From positions 1-55,266 of the forward strand of contig JAKAMO010000005.1 in NCBI GenBank assembly GCA_021812825.1: DNA of 55,266 bases, given 5' to 3'. Source of the DNA: a bacterium (GTDB taxonomy: Bacteria > Elusimicrobiota > Elusimicrobia > Elusimicrobiales > UBA9959). Positions 7,420 to 19,800 of the stretch are shown here, piece by piece. The first letter of the stretch is position 1. The number at the start of each line of letters is the position of its first letter. The position numbers were made by a program, and so were the translations under genes. The notes beneath the pieces were generated by a model. The model ran no database searches and was not told where the DNA came from. It saw only the letters and a list, made by a program, of their open reading frames with translations.

Positions 7420-8313
7420 ATGAACAACATTTCCCCGCTGGCGGCCATCTGGCTTACAGTCTGCATAAATTCCTTCTTCCCTATATTCGGCTGGCTGGCG
7501 GCCGGGCGCATCTCGCCCGCGCTCTACGCCTTCGCGGGTTCGGCCATAGGCTTCGCCTGCTTCCTGCCCTGGATCGCCAGGAACGGGGTGTTCAAGACTT
7601 ATTTCCGCCCCGGTCTTTGGCCGCGGCTGCTGGCGGTGGGCTTCTTCGGCAGCGCGCTGCCGATAGCGCTGCTGGTCACGGCGCTTAGATACACCACTCC
7701 GGCCAACGCCGCCATCCTCTGCCAGGTGGAGGCGGTGTACGCGCTGGTGCTGGCCGGGATCTTCCTGAAGGAGAAGGTCACGCCGAGCCAGCTGGCCGGC
7801 ACCTCGCTGGTGCTGGCGGGCACTATGCTGATAGCGCTTAAGGAGCGCTTCACCGTGCGCTGGACCGGGGACCTGATGGTGCTGGCGGTGCCGCTGTTCT
7901 ACCAGATCTCGCACCTTTTCAGCAAAAAACTGCCGCGCGAGCTCTCGCACGTCTTCGTGGCCTCGGCCCGCACGCTGTTCGCGTCCCTCGGGATACTGCC
8001 GCTGGTGGCTTTCGCGGCGGCCCGGCCCGGCGCGCTGTTCACGCCCAGCCTGGAGCTGCTCGGCATACTGCTGGTCTTCGGCGTGGCGCTGACGGCGCTG
8101 AACAACGTGCTCTGGTACCGGGCCATCCTGAACATGGACCTGTCCAAGGCCACCGCCATAGTGCTCTCCTACCCGGTGCTGACCGCGCTGCTCTCGCACG
8201 CCTTCGGCATAGAGCGGCTGCACGTCTACCAGCTGGCGGGACTGCTGCTGGCCCTGGCCGGCGCCTGGTGGGTGACCCAGCTGGTGAAGAAGGACGCGCC
8301 GGTCCCGGCCTGA
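7420..8313 (+). CDS. EamA/DMT-superfamily transporter
   Basis: 297-residue integral membrane protein with about ten hydrophobic helices arranged as two EamA repeats. The first contains NAAILCQVEAVYALVLAGIF, with LKEKVTPSQLAGTSLVLAG following; the second contains NNVLWYRAILNMDLSKATAI, with LLSHAFGIERLHVYQLAGL following. The 'P-x-x-A-x-L/E…G…L…E' pattern at the end of each repeat is typical of drug/metabolite exporters. The frame is open from 6922, but homology and hydrophobicity begin at the ATG at 7420 (MNNISPLAAIWLTV). The substrate cannot be told from sequence. A GC-rich hairpin follows, then a convergent glycosyltransferase gene. Confidence 0.88.
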   Translation: MNNISPLAAIWLTVCINSFFPIFGWLAAGRISPALYAFAGSAIGFACFLPWIARNGVFKTYFRPGLWPRLLAVGFFGSALPIALLVTALRYTTPANAAILCQVEAVYALVLAGIFLKEKVTPSQLAGTSLVLAGTMLIALKERFTVRWTGDLMVLAVPLFYQISHLFSKKLPRELSHVFVASARTLFASLGILPLVAFAAARPGALFTPSLELLGILLVFGVALTALNNVLWYRAILNMDLSKATAIVLSYPVLTALLSHAFGIERLHVYQLAGLLLALAGAWWVTQLVKKDAPVPA

Positions 8314-8340
8314 AGCCGGCTTGGCCGCCGTGAATGAGAA

Positions 8341-8361
8341 CGCCCGCCTTGACGGCGGGCG
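8341..8361. terminator. Hairpin between convergent genes
   Basis: CGCCCGCC-TTGAC-GGCGGGCG is a perfect 8-bp stem placed in the 74-base gap between the convergent transporter and glycosyltransferase genes. It has no T-tract on either side, so it may be a weak or Rho-assisted terminator. Confidence 0.45.
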
Positions 8362-8387
8362 GCTTCATTGGCGCTCGTGCGGCCGGC

Positions 8388-9500
8388 TCAGTAGTTCTTG
8401 GCCACCGTTTCCATGTAAAGCCTGCGGTATTTCTCGGCCATGGCCGCGGTGCTGTATTCCCTGCGTATCAGGGCCTTGGCGGCGGTTCCCAGCCTGGCCG
8501 CTTCGTCGGGCCTGGAAAGCAGCCATTCGATGGCCGAAGCCATCGCGCCGGGGGACCAGGGCGGCACGGCTATGCCGGTCTCGCCGTCCAGCAGCAGGTC
8601 CTCGTGGCCGGGGATCTCGGTGGCGGCGCAGGGCAGGCCGGCCAGCATGGCCTCGCCGAGGGCCAGGTCGAAGCTCTCCCAGCGGGAGCCGGAAGCATAG
8701 ACGTCAGAGGCCGCCAGTACGCGGCCTACGTCGGTGCGCTTGCCGAGGAAGATAACGCGGTCGCTGACGTCCAGCGAGACCGCGAGGTACTTGAGGCGGC
8801 CCATGTCGCGGCCGTCCCCCGCGAGCAGCAGCCTGATGTCCCTGCCGCGCCGTTTGAGGTCGGCCGAGGCTTTTATCAGTATGTCCTGGCCTTTCTGGCG
8901 CGTCAGCTGCGCGGCGCAGCAGACCACCTTTTCCCCGGGCGCGATGCCCAGCTCTCCGCGCAGGCCGCCGTCGCCCGAGGCGGGCTCGACGCCGTCCGGT
9001 ATGGCCACCGGTCTCGCGTACAGTTGGCCGCGCTCGCGCAGCTCCCGGGTCATAAGGCCGTTGGAGCTGAAGGCCAGCGCCGAGCAGAGCGGCATCGTGA
9101 ACAGGTCGGGCCACCTGACGTACCAGGGTTCCGACGAGAACGGGTTGTTGACCGCGTGCACTATCTGCAGGCGGGGGATGAACAGCGTGAGCAGGCGCAG
9201 GGGCATCGAAAGGCGCGGCTGGCAGGTATGGGCTATGTCGTACTTCCCGGAGAAGAGGAGGCGGACCAGCCTGAACCAGGCGAAGACGTCGGGGTAGAAG
9301 CGTCCCCGGAGCGGAACTATCTCGGCGCCGGCGGCGGCGAACTCCGGGGCCAGGGTGTCGTCGCTGCCGAACGGGCAGACGGTGACGTGGAAAATGTCCT
9401 TGCGCAGGCTCCTGACGGTGTAAAGGGCTATCCTCTGGGCCCCGAACGGGGAGAGGTCCTGCATCAGGTAAAGCACTCTTATGCGTTCTTTCTGGTTCAT
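8388..9500 (-). CDS. GT4-type glycosyltransferase
   Basis: 370-residue GT-B fold glycosyltransferase. The N-terminal Rossmann half starts RIRVLYLMQDLSPFGAQR, with the Gly-Gly-like acceptor loop reduced to SPFGAQR. The C-terminal half has the GT4 nucleotide-sugar signatures: AQLTRQKGQDILIKA, LLLAGDGRDMGRL, VIFLGKRTDV, and the E-x7-E segment ESFDLALGEAMLAGLP with GETGIAVPP. It is likely cytoplasmic and adds a sugar to a lipid or polysaccharide; donor and acceptor are unknown. The start at 9500 (MNQKERIRVL) is preferred over the upstream in-frame codon at 9551 because a TATAAT promoter element lies between them. Confidence 0.9.
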   Translation of the reverse strand: MNQKERIRVLYLMQDLSPFGAQRIALYTVRSLRKDIFHVTVCPFGSDDTLAPEFAAAGAEIVPLRGRFYPDVFAWFRLVRLLFSGKYDIAHTCQPRLSMPLRLLTLFIPRLQIVHAVNNPFSSEPWYVRWPDLFTMPLCSALAFSSNGLMTRELRERGQLYARPVAIPDGVEPASGDGGLRGELGIAPGEKVVCCAAQLTRQKGQDILIKASADLKRRGRDIRLLLAGDGRDMGRLKYLAVSLDVSDRVIFLGKRTDVGRVLAASDVYASGSRWESFDLALGEAMLAGLPCAATEIPGHEDLLLDGETGIAVPPWSPGAMASAIEWLLSRPDEAARLGTAAKALIRREYSTAAMAEKYRRLYMETVAKNY

Positions 9501-9521
9501 CTGTCGTCGCGTCGGAGGATA

Positions 9522-9551
9522 ATTATAGCGGTAAGAAGGCCTGCCGGACAA
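9522..9551 (-). promoter_or_regulatory. Predicted promoter of the glycosyltransferase gene
   Basis: On the minus strand TTGTCC (9546-9551), an 18-base spacer, and consensus TATAAT (9522-9527). The predicted leader is about 15 bases and carries no clear ribosome-binding site. Confidence 0.6.
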
Positions 9552-9561
9552 ATCGGCCGGG

Positions 9562-11004
9562 TCAGCCCTTTATGACCAGCAGCGGGCGGAACCTGGCCAC
9601 TCGGACGGCTATGCCGGCCCCGGCCACCACGTTCACCACGCTTTCCACGTCCTTGTAGGCCTCTGGCATCTCCTCGGCCAGCGTGCCGCTGCCGGAGGCC
9701 CTGACCCACACGCCCCTGGCCGCGAGCTCGTCGGCTATCCTGCGGCCGCGCGCGCGGCGCATGGCCTCGCCGCGGCTCATCAGGCGGCCGGCGCCGTGGC
9801 AGGAAGAGCCGAAGGTCTCGCTCATGGCCTTGGCGGTGCCGGCCAGCAGGAAGGAGCAGCGGCCCATGTCGCCGGGGATTATCACCGGCTGGCCGCTGGC
9901 GGCGTAGGCCGCCGGCAGCTCGGGGTGGCCCGGCCCGAAGGCGCGAGTGGCTCCCTTGCGGTGGACTACGACCTTCGTCTTCGCTCCGCCTATCGAGTGC
10001 TCCTCCAGCTTGGCGATATTGTGGGCCACGTCGTATACCAGCCGCATGTCCAGCGCCTTCGCGCCCAGGCCGAAGGCCTTCTGGAAGATCTCCCTGGTCA
10101 GCCCGGTCAGCGCCTGCCGGTTGGCCCAGGCGTAGTTGGCCGCGGCCTGCATGGCCCCGAAGTAGCGCTGTCCCTCCGTGCTGCGGAACGGGGCCGCCGC
10201 CAGCTGGGGGTCCGCGAGCGCGATGCCGTAGCGGCGGGCCGCCGCGCGCATGACCTCGATATAGTCGGAGCAGACCTGGTGGCCGAAGCCGCGGGAGCCG
10301 GTGTGCAGCATCACGGTGAGCTGGCCTTTGAAAAGGCCGAAAGCGGAGGCGCGGGCCTCGTCGTAGATGTCCGTGACCTCCTGCACCTCCAGGAAATGGT
10401 TGCCCGAGCCCAGCGTGCCCAGCTGTCCGAGGCCGCGTTCCAGCGCGCGGGCGCTGACGGCGCCCGGGTCCGCCCCGGGCAGCGCGCCGCCGGACTCGGT
10501 GAAGTCCAGGTCCTCGCGCTGGCCGAGGCCGTTCTTGACCGCCCAGGCCGCCCCGTCGGTCAGCGGGCTTTCCTGTTCCCGCCTGGCGGTACGCAATCCT
10601 CCGCCCGCGCCGACGCCGGCGGGTATGCCGGAATAGAGCTTGTGCGCGAGGTCCTCCAGCTTCTTCGCGGCGGCCGGGGCCTCGAGCGACGAGGAGAGCA
10701 GTCTGACGCCGCAGTTGATGTCGTAGCCGACGCCGCCGGGGGAGATCACGCCGTCGCGCGCGTCGAAAGCGGCCACGCCGCCTATAGGGAAGCCGTAGCC
10801 GGAGTGTATGTCCGGCATCGCCAGCGCCGGGCCCGCGAGGCCGGGGAGCGTGGCGGTGTTGGCGGCCTGCTCCACCGCGCCGGGCTCCAGGGTCTTCTCT
10901 ATAGCGGCGTCGGCGTAGATGACGGCGGGGCCGTTCATCCCTTCCTTGTAGGAGGCGGGGACCTCGAGTCTGAACTCGTCCAGCCGCTTTAGACCGGCTA
11001 TCAT
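9562..11004 (-). CDS. rtcB: RNA-splicing ligase RtcB
   Basis: GTP/Mn-dependent RNA ligase that joins 3'-phosphate or 2',3'-cyclic-phosphate ends to 5'-OH ends, used in tRNA and rRNA repair. The 480 residues are full length. Visible are MPDIHSGYGFPIGGVAAFD, GGVGYDINCGVRLL with metal ligands D95 and C98, GSGNHFLEVQ, HTGSRGFGHQVCSDY, and SCHGAGRLMSR, whose His (~402) is the guanylylated residue. The start overlaps the archease stop by 4 bases, so the ligase and its turnover factor are made together. RNA repair after stress or ribotoxin damage is the usual role in bacteria. Confidence 0.97.
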   Translation of the reverse strand: MIAGLKRLDEFRLEVPASYKEGMNGPAVIYADAAIEKTLEPGAVEQAANTATLPGLAGPALAMPDIHSGYGFPIGGVAAFDARDGVISPGGVGYDINCGVRLLSSSLEAPAAAKKLEDLAHKLYSGIPAGVGAGGGLRTARREQESPLTDGAAWAVKNGLGQREDLDFTESGGALPGADPGAVSARALERGLGQLGTLGSGNHFLEVQEVTDIYDEARASAFGLFKGQLTVMLHTGSRGFGHQVCSDYIEVMRAAARRYGIALADPQLAAAPFRSTEGQRYFGAMQAAANYAWANRQALTGLTREIFQKAFGLGAKALDMRLVYDVAHNIAKLEEHSIGGAKTKVVVHRKGATRAFGPGHPELPAAYAASGQPVIIPGDMGRCSFLLAGTAKAMSETFGSSCHGAGRLMSRGEAMRRARGRRIADELAARGVWVRASGSGTLAEEMPEAYKDVESVVNVVAGAGIAVRVARFRPLLVIKG

Positions 11005-11414
11005 ATGTCCAGCATCACCCTGGCCTTCCAGCGGCCGTCCTTTTCCGCTACCTCCAGGCCGTGGTAGGTGGCGGCCTTCACCAGTATGCCCTTACGCCGG
11101 GCGAAAGCGCCCGTTTCCCCGGCGAGCTCCGCGCCGACGGCGCAGCCCACGGCCAGCGAAACCTCCGCCTTTACCGAGGAGGCCACGAAGCCCTCCGTGT
11201 CCATCAGGAAGACCAGCTCGTTGAGGAAGGCCACCGCCAGCGCCTGCGGGCTTTCCGCGGACAGCGAGACCCGGCGGGACTCGGCAGGCGCTATGCCGGG
11301 CGCGCCGCAGCTGAGGGCGTAAAGGCCGAGGGCCAGGTCCTCGAACAGCGGTCCCGGCCCGGAAGCCTCGGCTTCCAGCCAGGCGTCGCCGTCCGGACCG
11401 GAGATCCTGAACAA
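11001..11414 (-). CDS. Archease (RtcB-activating protein)
   Basis: Small acidic protein (137 residues) that helps RtcB guanylylation and turnover. The C-terminus is clear archease: FLNELVFLMDTEGF (~70-84), then ILVKAATYHGLEVAEKDGRW and the terminal LDI, whose Asp is a metal ligand in characterised archeases. The N-terminus is unusual: the common HTADV motif appears as GPDGDAWLEA, keeping an Asp but losing the His. The start codon is TTG at 11414, supported by AAGGAGG just upstream with a 4-base gap. The stop overlaps rtcB (ATGA). The order archease-rtcB fits a dedicated RNA-repair operon. Confidence 0.88.
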   Translation of the reverse strand: MFRISGPDGDAWLEAEASGPGPLFEDLALGLYALSCGAPGIAPAESRRVSLSAESPQALAVAFLNELVFLMDTEGFVASSVKAEVSLAVGCAVGAELAGETGAFARRKGILVKAATYHGLEVAEKDGRWKARVMLDI

Positions 11415-11539
11415 TAGGCCTCCTTAAATGCGAGTGCCGGCGGCTATAGCGACCGCCGCGCGGCATTTCCCTCGGCGTGAAACGCGGGGTTCAGTCCCCG
11501 ATGATCCGCCTGGAACAGCGCTCTCGATAGAAGTTCCGT

Positions 11540-13159
11540 CTACTTAAGGTTCCTGAAAAAATCTCCGCCTTTGTCGTCCACCAGGACGAAGGCCGGGAAG
11601 TCCTCCACTTCGATCGCCCAGACCGCCTCCATGCCGAGCTCGGGGTAGTCCAGCTGCTCCACCTTCCTGATGTTGCGGTCGGCCAGCAGGGCGGCCGGAC
11701 CGCCGGGGGAGCCCAGGTAGAAGCCGCCGTTCTTTTTGCAGGCGTCGGTGACGGCCTGCGAGCGGTTGCCCTTGGCTATCATCACCATCGAGGCGCCTTT
11801 GGACTGCAGCAGCTCTACGTAGGAGTCCATGCGGCCGGCGGTGGTGGGCCCGAACGAGCCGGACGCCTTGTTCTTCGGCTGTTTGGCCGGGCCGGCGTAG
11901 TAGACCGGGTGCCTGAGCAGGTACTCGGGCAGCGGCTTGCCGGCGTCCAGCAGCTCCTTGAACTTGGCGTGCGCCTGGTCGCGCGCCACCACTATGCGGC
12001 CGTTGAGCGACAGCCTGGTGCCTATGGGATACTGCGAAAGCTGCTTCAGTACCTCCGGCATAGGCCTGTTCAGGTCCACGCTGACGCAGTTGGTGCAGGA
12101 GGAGTACTTCGCGCGTATCTCCTTCGGGATGAGGTCGCCGGGGTTGCGGTCCAGCTCCTCGAGCCAGACGCCGTCGCGGTCTATGCGGGCGAAGGCGTTG
12201 CGGTCGGCCGAGCAGGAGACGCCGATGCCTATGGGCGCCGACGCGCCGTGGCGGGGCAGGCGCAGCACGCGTACGTCGTGGGCGAAGTACTTGCCGCCGA
12301 ACTGCGCCCCGAAGCCGATATGGCGGGAGGCCTCCAGCAGCTCGGCCTCGAGCTTCCGGTCGCGGAAGGCGCGGCCGGTCTCGCCCGGGCTATCCGGGAG
12401 GCCGTCGTAATAGCCGGCCGAGAGCAGCTTGACGTTCTTCAGGCACATCTCGGCGGAGGTGCCGCCGACCACGAAGGCTATATGGTAGGGGGGGCAGGCC
12501 GCGGTGCCGAGGGCCTTCATCTTCTCGACCAGGAAAGGCTTGAGCTTCTCCGGGGTGAGCGTGGCCTTGGTCTCCTGGTAGAGCATCGTCTTGTTGCCGG
12601 AGCCGCCGCCCTTGGCCACGAACAGCAGGTCGTAGGTCATGCCGGGCTTCGAATAGATGTCGATCTGCGCGGGCAGGTTGTTGGCCGAGTTCTTCTCCGC
12701 GTACATGTCCTTCGGCAGGTTCTGGGAATAGCGCAGGTTCTCGCCGGTGTAGGTCTCCCAGACGCCCTTGGTCAGCAGCTCCTCGTCGTTGCTGCGCGTC
12801 CAGACCTGCTCGCCTTTCTTGCCCACTATCGTGGCGGTGCCGGTGTCCTGGCAGAACGGGAGCTCGAACCCGGCCGAGATAGCCGCGTTCTCGAGCATGC
12901 AGTAGGCCACGAACCTGTCGTTGTCGGAGGCCTCGGGGTCGGAGAAGATGGCCGCCACCTGCTCGTTGTGCGCGCGGCGCAGCAGGAAGGAGATGTCGCG
13001 CATGGCCTCGCGGGCCAGCAGCGTCAGCGTTCCCGGGGAGACTTCCAGGACCTCGCGGTCCCCGGCCTTCGTCACCTTTACGCCCTCCTTCGTGACCAGG
13101 CGGAAGGAGCACTTGGGCTTGGCGTTCTCGAAAAGTTCGGCGTACTTGAACTCGGGCAT
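11540..13159 (-). CDS. Fumarate hydratase, class I (iron-sulfur)
   Basis: Interconverts fumarate and malate with an oxygen-sensitive [4Fe-4S] cluster. The single 539-residue chain has both alpha- and beta-type halves. The three cluster Cys positions known from class I enzymes are visible in [31 protein letters not shown] and [11 protein letters not shown]. The beta half is recognised by [19 protein letters not shown] and [18 protein letters not shown]. It lies 75 bases after sdhB on the same strand behind a GC-rich hairpin, with AAGGAGA before the ATG. Clustering with complex II gives succinate-fumarate-malate conversion in one unit, in either oxidative or reductive direction. Confidence 0.96.
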   Translation of the reverse strand: MPEFKYAELFENAKPKCSFRLVTKEGVKVTKAGDREVLEVSPGTLTLLAREAMRDISFLLRRAHNEQVAAIFSDPEASDNDRFVAYCMLENAAISAGFELPFCQDTGTATIVGKKGEQVWTRSNDEELLTKGVWETYTGENLRYSQNLPKDMYAEKNSANNLPAQIDIYSKPGMTYDLLFVAKGGGSGNKTMLYQETKATLTPEKLKPFLVEKMKALGTAACPPYHIAFVVGGTSAEMCLKNVKLLSAGYYDGLPDSPGETGRAFRDRKLEAELLEASRHIGFGAQFGGKYFAHDVRVLRLPRHGASAPIGIGVSCSADRNAFARIDRDGVWLEELDRNPGDLIPKEIRAKYSSCTNCVSVDLNRPMPEVLKQLSQYPIGTRLSLNGRIVVARDQAHAKFKELLDAGKPLPEYLLRHPVYYAGPAKQPKNKASGSFGPTTAGRMDSYVELLQSKGASMVMIAKGNRSQAVTDACKKNGGFYLGSPGGPAALLADRNIRKVEQLDYPELGMEAVWAIEVEDFPAFVLVDDKGGDFFRNLK

Positions 13160-13183
13160 GGGTCTCTCCTTTCTGATAATGAA

Positions 13184-13212
13184 GCGCGGGCCCGCCGAAG
13201 CGGGTCCCGCGC
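13184..13212 (-). other. Intercistronic hairpin between sdhB and fumarase genes
   Basis: A 12-bp GC-rich stem (GCGCGGGCCCGC pairing with its complement, one bulged base, CGAA-type loop) sits in the 75-base sdhB-fumarase gap. A second smaller GC hairpin lies beside it. There is no T-tract, so it is more likely an mRNA-stability or processing element than a terminator. Confidence 0.5.
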
Positions 13213-13234
13213 CGACTGCCGGGCCCTTCCGGGC

Positions 13235-14002
13235 TCAGCGCTTAGAGAACAGGTTCGCCAGCAGGAACTCGCGGTTCATGCGGGCGATGTTGGCGGCCTT
13301 GATCTGCTTGGGGCAGACGGCCTCGCACTCGTACTCGTTGGTGCAGTTGCCGAAGCCCTCTTTGTCCATCGCGGCTACCATGTTCAGCGCGCGCACGCGC
13401 CTCTCCGGCTCGCCCTGCGGCAGCATGGCGAGCTGGGAGATCTTGGCGCCGGTGAACAGCATGGCCGCCCCGTTGGGGCAGGAGGCGACGCAGGCGCCGC
13501 AGCCTATGCACGCGGCGGAGTCCATGGCTTCCTCGGCCTTGTCCTTGTCCACCGGTATGGAGTTGGCGTCCGGCGCGGCTCCGGTGTTCACGGAGATGAA
13601 GCCGCCGGCCTGCATCACGCGGTCGAGGGCGGAGCGGTCCACCACCAGGTCCTTGATGACCGGGAAGGCCTTTACGCGCCACGGCTCCACCGTGACCACG
13701 TCGCCGTCCTTGAACCGGCGCATGTGCAGCTGGCAGACGGTGGAATGCTCGTCCGGGCCGTGCACGTCGCCGTTCACCACCAGGCCGCAGCAGCCGCAGA
13801 TGCCCTCGCGGCAGTCGCTCTCGAAGGCTATCGGGGCGTCGCCCTTCTTCAGCTGCTCGTCGTTCAGGACGTCGAGCATCTCGAGGAAGGACATGTCGGG
13901 GGACACGTCCTTGACCTTGTAGGAGACCATCTTGCCGGGCTCCCCGGGGCCGGCCTGGCGCCAGGCGCGTACGGTTATGTTGAAGTGTTTCTCTTTTTTC
14001 AT
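13235..14002 (-). CDS. sdhB: Succinate dehydrogenase/fumarate reductase iron-sulfur subunit
   Basis: 255-residue electron-transfer subunit of complex II, peripheral on the inner membrane. The [2Fe-2S] domain has C64-REGI-C69-GC-C72 and a fourth Cys at 90 (HSTVCQL). The C-terminal half has CIGCGACVASCPN for [4Fe-4S] and NCTNEYECEAVCPKQIK completing the remaining clusters. The extended loop before the fourth Cys is typical of the Bacteroidota/Chlorobi and Bacillus-like b558 type. It lies 13 bases after sdhA with GGAG before the ATG. It passes electrons between the SdhA flavin and quinone at SdhC. Confidence 0.95.
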   Translation of the reverse strand: MKKEKHFNITVRAWRQAGPGEPGKMVSYKVKDVSPDMSFLEMLDVLNDEQLKKGDAPIAFESDCREGICGCCGLVVNGDVHGPDEHSTVCQLHMRRFKDGDVVTVEPWRVKAFPVIKDLVVDRSALDRVMQAGGFISVNTGAAPDANSIPVDKDKAEEAMDSAACIGCGACVASCPNGAAMLFTGAKISQLAMLPQGEPERRVRALNMVAAMDKEGFGNCTNEYECEAVCPKQIKAANIARMNREFLLANLFSKR

Positions 14003-14015
14003 GTCGGTCTCCGGT

Positions 14016-15929
<1,914 letters not shown>

Positions 15930-15939
15930 CGTTCCTCCG

Positions 15940-16623
15940 TTACTTTATCACCGTGACCGGGAAGCCGGCTTCGGCGGCCTTTAGGTCCATGTTGAGCAGA
16001 AAATGCACCGAGATCAGGGCGAAGCCCAGCATCGCGACGGCTATGATCATCCCGGCGGTCTTGATGACGGGCGTGTACTTGGGATGGTTGACGCCCAGCG
16101 TCTGGAAGGCGCTCTGCATGCCGTGGCTGAGATGCAGCGCCAGCGCGAGCGCTCCGGCGACATAGATGCCGACGAATACCGGGCTGCGGAAAGCGGCCGT
16201 GACCATTTCGTAGAAGCCCATCGAGTGGTCCACGAAGCGGAAGGTCAGCAGGTGGTAGGCCAGGTACAGCAGGATGGCCGCGGCGGTATAGAGCATCGTC
16301 GCCGAGCCTATCGTCCTGCCGCCCTGCCAGCGCCGGGCCTCGTAGCCGCGCGGGGCGTTCAGGAAGTCCTCCACGCGCACCCAGGCGCCGGTTATGATGT
16401 GGGCCACGAATATAGCGAGAAGGCCCAGTTCGAGCAGCGGAGTGGCCGGGTTGGAGAGCAGCATCTCCACCCAGCCGTTGTAGGCCGCCTGGCCTTTGAG
16501 GAGCAGGAGGTTCTCGGCCAGGTGGACCACCACGAAGCCGCCCAGCATGAGGCCCGTCAGGGCCATGACCGCCTTCCTGCCTATTGACGTCGTGACGAAG
16601 CGTTTTAAGAAGGTAATATCCAT
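15940..16623 (-). CDS. sdhC: Succinate dehydrogenase cytochrome b558 subunit
   Basis: 227-residue membrane anchor with five hydrophobic segments and His residues placed for two hemes ([48 protein letters not shown]). A single anchor subunit without SdhD is the type-B complex II layout that reacts with menaquinone or ubiquinone at the membrane. The start at 16623 ([15 protein letters not shown]) is chosen because the frame upstream is not hydrophobic or conserved and carries the predicted promoter. It is the first gene of the sdhCAB-fumarase unit. Confidence 0.92.
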   Translation of the reverse strand: MDITFLKRFVTTSIGRKAVMALTGLMLGGFVVVHLAENLLLLKGQAAYNGWVEMLLSNPATPLLELGLLAIFVAHIITGAWVRVEDFLNAPRGYEARRWQGGRTIGSATMLYTAAAILLYLAYHLLTFRFVDHSMGFYEMVTAAFRSPVFVGIYVAGALALALHLSHGMQSAFQTLGVNHPKYTPVIKTAGMIIAVAMLGFALISVHFLLNMDLKAAEAGFPVTVIK

Positions 16624-16672
16624 AGTATACGGTGAATGCTCCAGTTTTATGTGCGGAAGTGACGACTTAATA

Positions 16673-16702
16673 ATAATAAAATAAAACGCGCGAAGGAGGC
16701 AA
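16673..16702 (-). promoter_or_regulatory. sdhC: Predicted sdhCAB-fumarase promoter
   Basis: On the minus strand TTGCCT (16697-16702), an 18-base spacer, and TATTAT (16673-16678) within an AT-rich tract. This leaves a leader of about 43 bases before sdhC. The region is shared with the divergent NHL-protein gene. Confidence 0.55.
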
Positions 16703-16853
16703 GCCAGGGCGGCCCGGCGCGGGCCGCGCTTGCGCACCGGCAGCGAATATTTAATAGAATATGCGCGTAAGGCCTTTACCGGGGCCGACGTCCGCTCCCG
16801 GTGGGGTCGGCCGCCGTCAGGCGGCCTTCCGCGCGTAAAAAGGGGAGGCTGTA

Positions 16854-19800
16854 ATGATCCGTACGATATTCTCTGCCGTTCTGCTGGCGTCGGCCGCGAG
16901 CGTCCACGCCTACGAGAAGATAGAGTTCAAGAGCCTGGTCCAGAGCCAGGCCCTGCAGCGGCCTTCGGCCGTGGCGGTCGCCCCGGGCAGGATCTTCGTG
17001 GCCGACTCAAAGGCTAACGCTGTATTCGCGTTCGACGGCGACGGCAAGCAGCTCGCCAAGATGGAGGGCGGAATAAAGTCCCCGGAGGCGGTTGCTTTCG
17101 GGAACGGCCGCATCTACGTGGCGGACACGGGCAACTCCCGCGTCGCCGTGTTCGACGCGGACGGCAAGCTGCTGTGGACGTTCTCCAGCGGCGGCAGCGA
17201 TCCCGGGCAGCTGAAATCCCCCGAGGGCATAGCCTACGGCCCCGACGACAGGGTCTACGTCTCCAACACCGGCAACTCCAGCGTCGACGTGTTCAACGCC
17301 GACGGCATCTACCTGTACGGCTTCCCTGTGGCGAAGCAGGACGGTTCCGCCAAACTCAAGCCGGCCAAGATCTCCCTCAGCCGGGCGGGCGACATCCTGG
17401 TGTCAGACCCGGACAAGGGCGTGCTGCAGCGCTACGACCGCACCGGCAAGCTGCTGAAAGAGTACAACATGCCCAATAACGGGGCGGCTTTCGACAAGTA
17501 CGGTTTCGCCTACGCGATAAACGCCAAGGACGGCAAGGTGATGGAGCTGTCCGAGACCGGCGATAAGGTCGGCACTTTCGGCACGCGGGGCAAGGGTAAG
17601 AGCGAGTTCCGCAACCTCTGCGACATCGCCATAGACAGGAACGGGACGCTGTACCTCTGCGATTCCGACAACAGGAAGGTCGTGCTGATCACGGTGGAGA
17701 CAGCCTACAAGGGCCCGAGGCTCAAGGAGGCCGCCATACTGGACCGGTTCATGGCCAAAGGCCCCGCCGCCAAGTTCCCGTACGAGGCGGACGTGTTCAC
17801 CGCCGTCCCGGGCGGCAAGGTGATAGCCTGGATGCCCAAGGCCAGGGAGCTGGACCTCTTCGACGGGGAGACCAAGAAGACGCTGGTCCGCGAGGGCAAG
17901 CAGCAGGGGCAGCTGCGCTCGCCGCGCGGCATCTTCGTCGGCAAGGGCGGGAAGATCTACGTGGCCGACACCGGCAACGACAGGGTGGAGATCTTCAACC
18001 CCGACGGCACCTACGATAACATGTTCGGCGAGAGCGGCTCCGGCGAGGGCGAGTTCCGCTCTCCCAGCTCCATCGCCGTCAACTCCCTCGGCAACATCTA
18101 TGTCGCCGACACCAGGAACAAGATGATCAAGGCTTTCAGCGGCGACGGCATGTTCATGTTCGCCAAAGGGCCGCAGCTGGGGAACGTCACGCTGGAGAGC
18201 CCGGTCTCGGTGGTCTGCGACGAGAACAAGAACCTCTACGTCCTAGATTCCAAGCTGAAGAAGATGATAGTCCTTGATTCGATGGGCAAGTTCGTTAAGC
18301 TCTGGGACGATTCGGGCAGCCTGCAGGACCCGGCCTCGCTGGTCTACGACGGCAAAGGCTTCTTCTACATCCTGGACAAGGGCGCGTTCAACGTCAAGAT
18401 CTTCGACGCGAACGGCAAGTTCACGGCCAGCTTCTTTGCCCGCGGCCGCGGGGAGCGCGAGCTCTGGGAGCCGGAATCGCTTTCCTTCGCCGACGACAGG
18501 ATCTACGTCTCGGACCCGGCGATGTCGCGCGTGCTGGCCTTCGACATCAGCTATCTGCCGGAGGAGCCCACGGCCCTGGCCGGCAAGGCGGAGGACAAGA
18601 ACGTGAAGCTCTCCTGGAAGGCCAGGACCAACGCCTGGACCAAGGGCTTCAAGGTCTACCGCGCGGTCGGAGCGGGCGGCGACACGGAGGAGATCGGCGC
18701 CGCGCAGGACATGTCCTTCGAGGATGCTTCCCTGGCCCCGGACACCACCTATTACTATTACGCCGCCGCGCTTTCGGTGAGCGGCATGCAGGGCGGCCTC
18801 TCGGCCCCGGCGGAGGTCTACTACAAGGGCCCGAAAGTCCCGGAAACCGCCGCGGCCGCCCCGGCCGCGGTCAACAAGAACGTCGCGCCCATGGAGATAG
18901 TGCCGACGGCGCTCAACTTCATCTTCTCGGCCAACTATAAGTACTACCAGAAGAACCCGGTAGGCAAGGTGACCGTGAAGAACAATACCGACACGGACTT
19001 CACCAACGTGAAGCTCTCCTTCAATTTCAAGGACTTCATGGACTTCCCCAGCGACACCGTGGTCCCCGAGGTGAAGGCCCGCTCCCAGGCGGAGGTGCCG
19101 CTTTCCGCGGTGCTTAACAACCGCATCCTCAGCATAGTCGAGGACACGCCGATACAGTGCCAGCTGACGCTGACCTATTACCAGGACGGCGCCGAGAAGA
19201 CCTTCACGCTGAACCAGCCGGTCAAGGTCCTTTCCAAGAACGCGATAGTCTGGGACAACCCGGCGCGCCTGGCCAACTTCATCACCGTGAAGGACGGCCC
19301 GATCATGACCTTCCGCGCCGCCGCGCTCCGCGACAAGAAGGAGCTGTCCGACGGACAGGACATCAACGAATCGCTGCTCGACGCGCTGATGGTATGGGAG
19401 ACGGTGGGCGAGATGGGCGTGACCTACATGGCCGACCCGGTCAGCCCCTACTCGACGGTCAAGTCGACCTCCGTGCCGGTGCTGGACACGGTGCAGTTCC
19501 CGCGCAACACGATGAAGCTCAAGAGCGGCGACTGCGACGACCTTACCGCCCTGTTCGCCACGCTGTTCGAGGCCGCCGGCCTGCATACCGCGCTGCTCGA
19601 CCTGCCGGGCCACATAGCCATCATGTTCGACACCGGCAAGACCGACGCCAACGAGGTCGGCATACCGGAGGAATACCTGATAAAGCACGGCAACACCCTC
19701 TGGGTGGGCGTCGAGACGACGATGGTGGGCAAGAGCTTCTACGACGCTGTGGTCTCCGCCGCGGAGATGTACCGCAAGGCGCAGGCCGACGCCAACGTGA

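Noticed and set aside
11415..11539. Possible tRNA-like element (GGGTTCAGTCCCC) between archease and fumarase
   Set aside because: Only a T-loop-like string is present; no acceptor, D or anticodon stem can be built around it.
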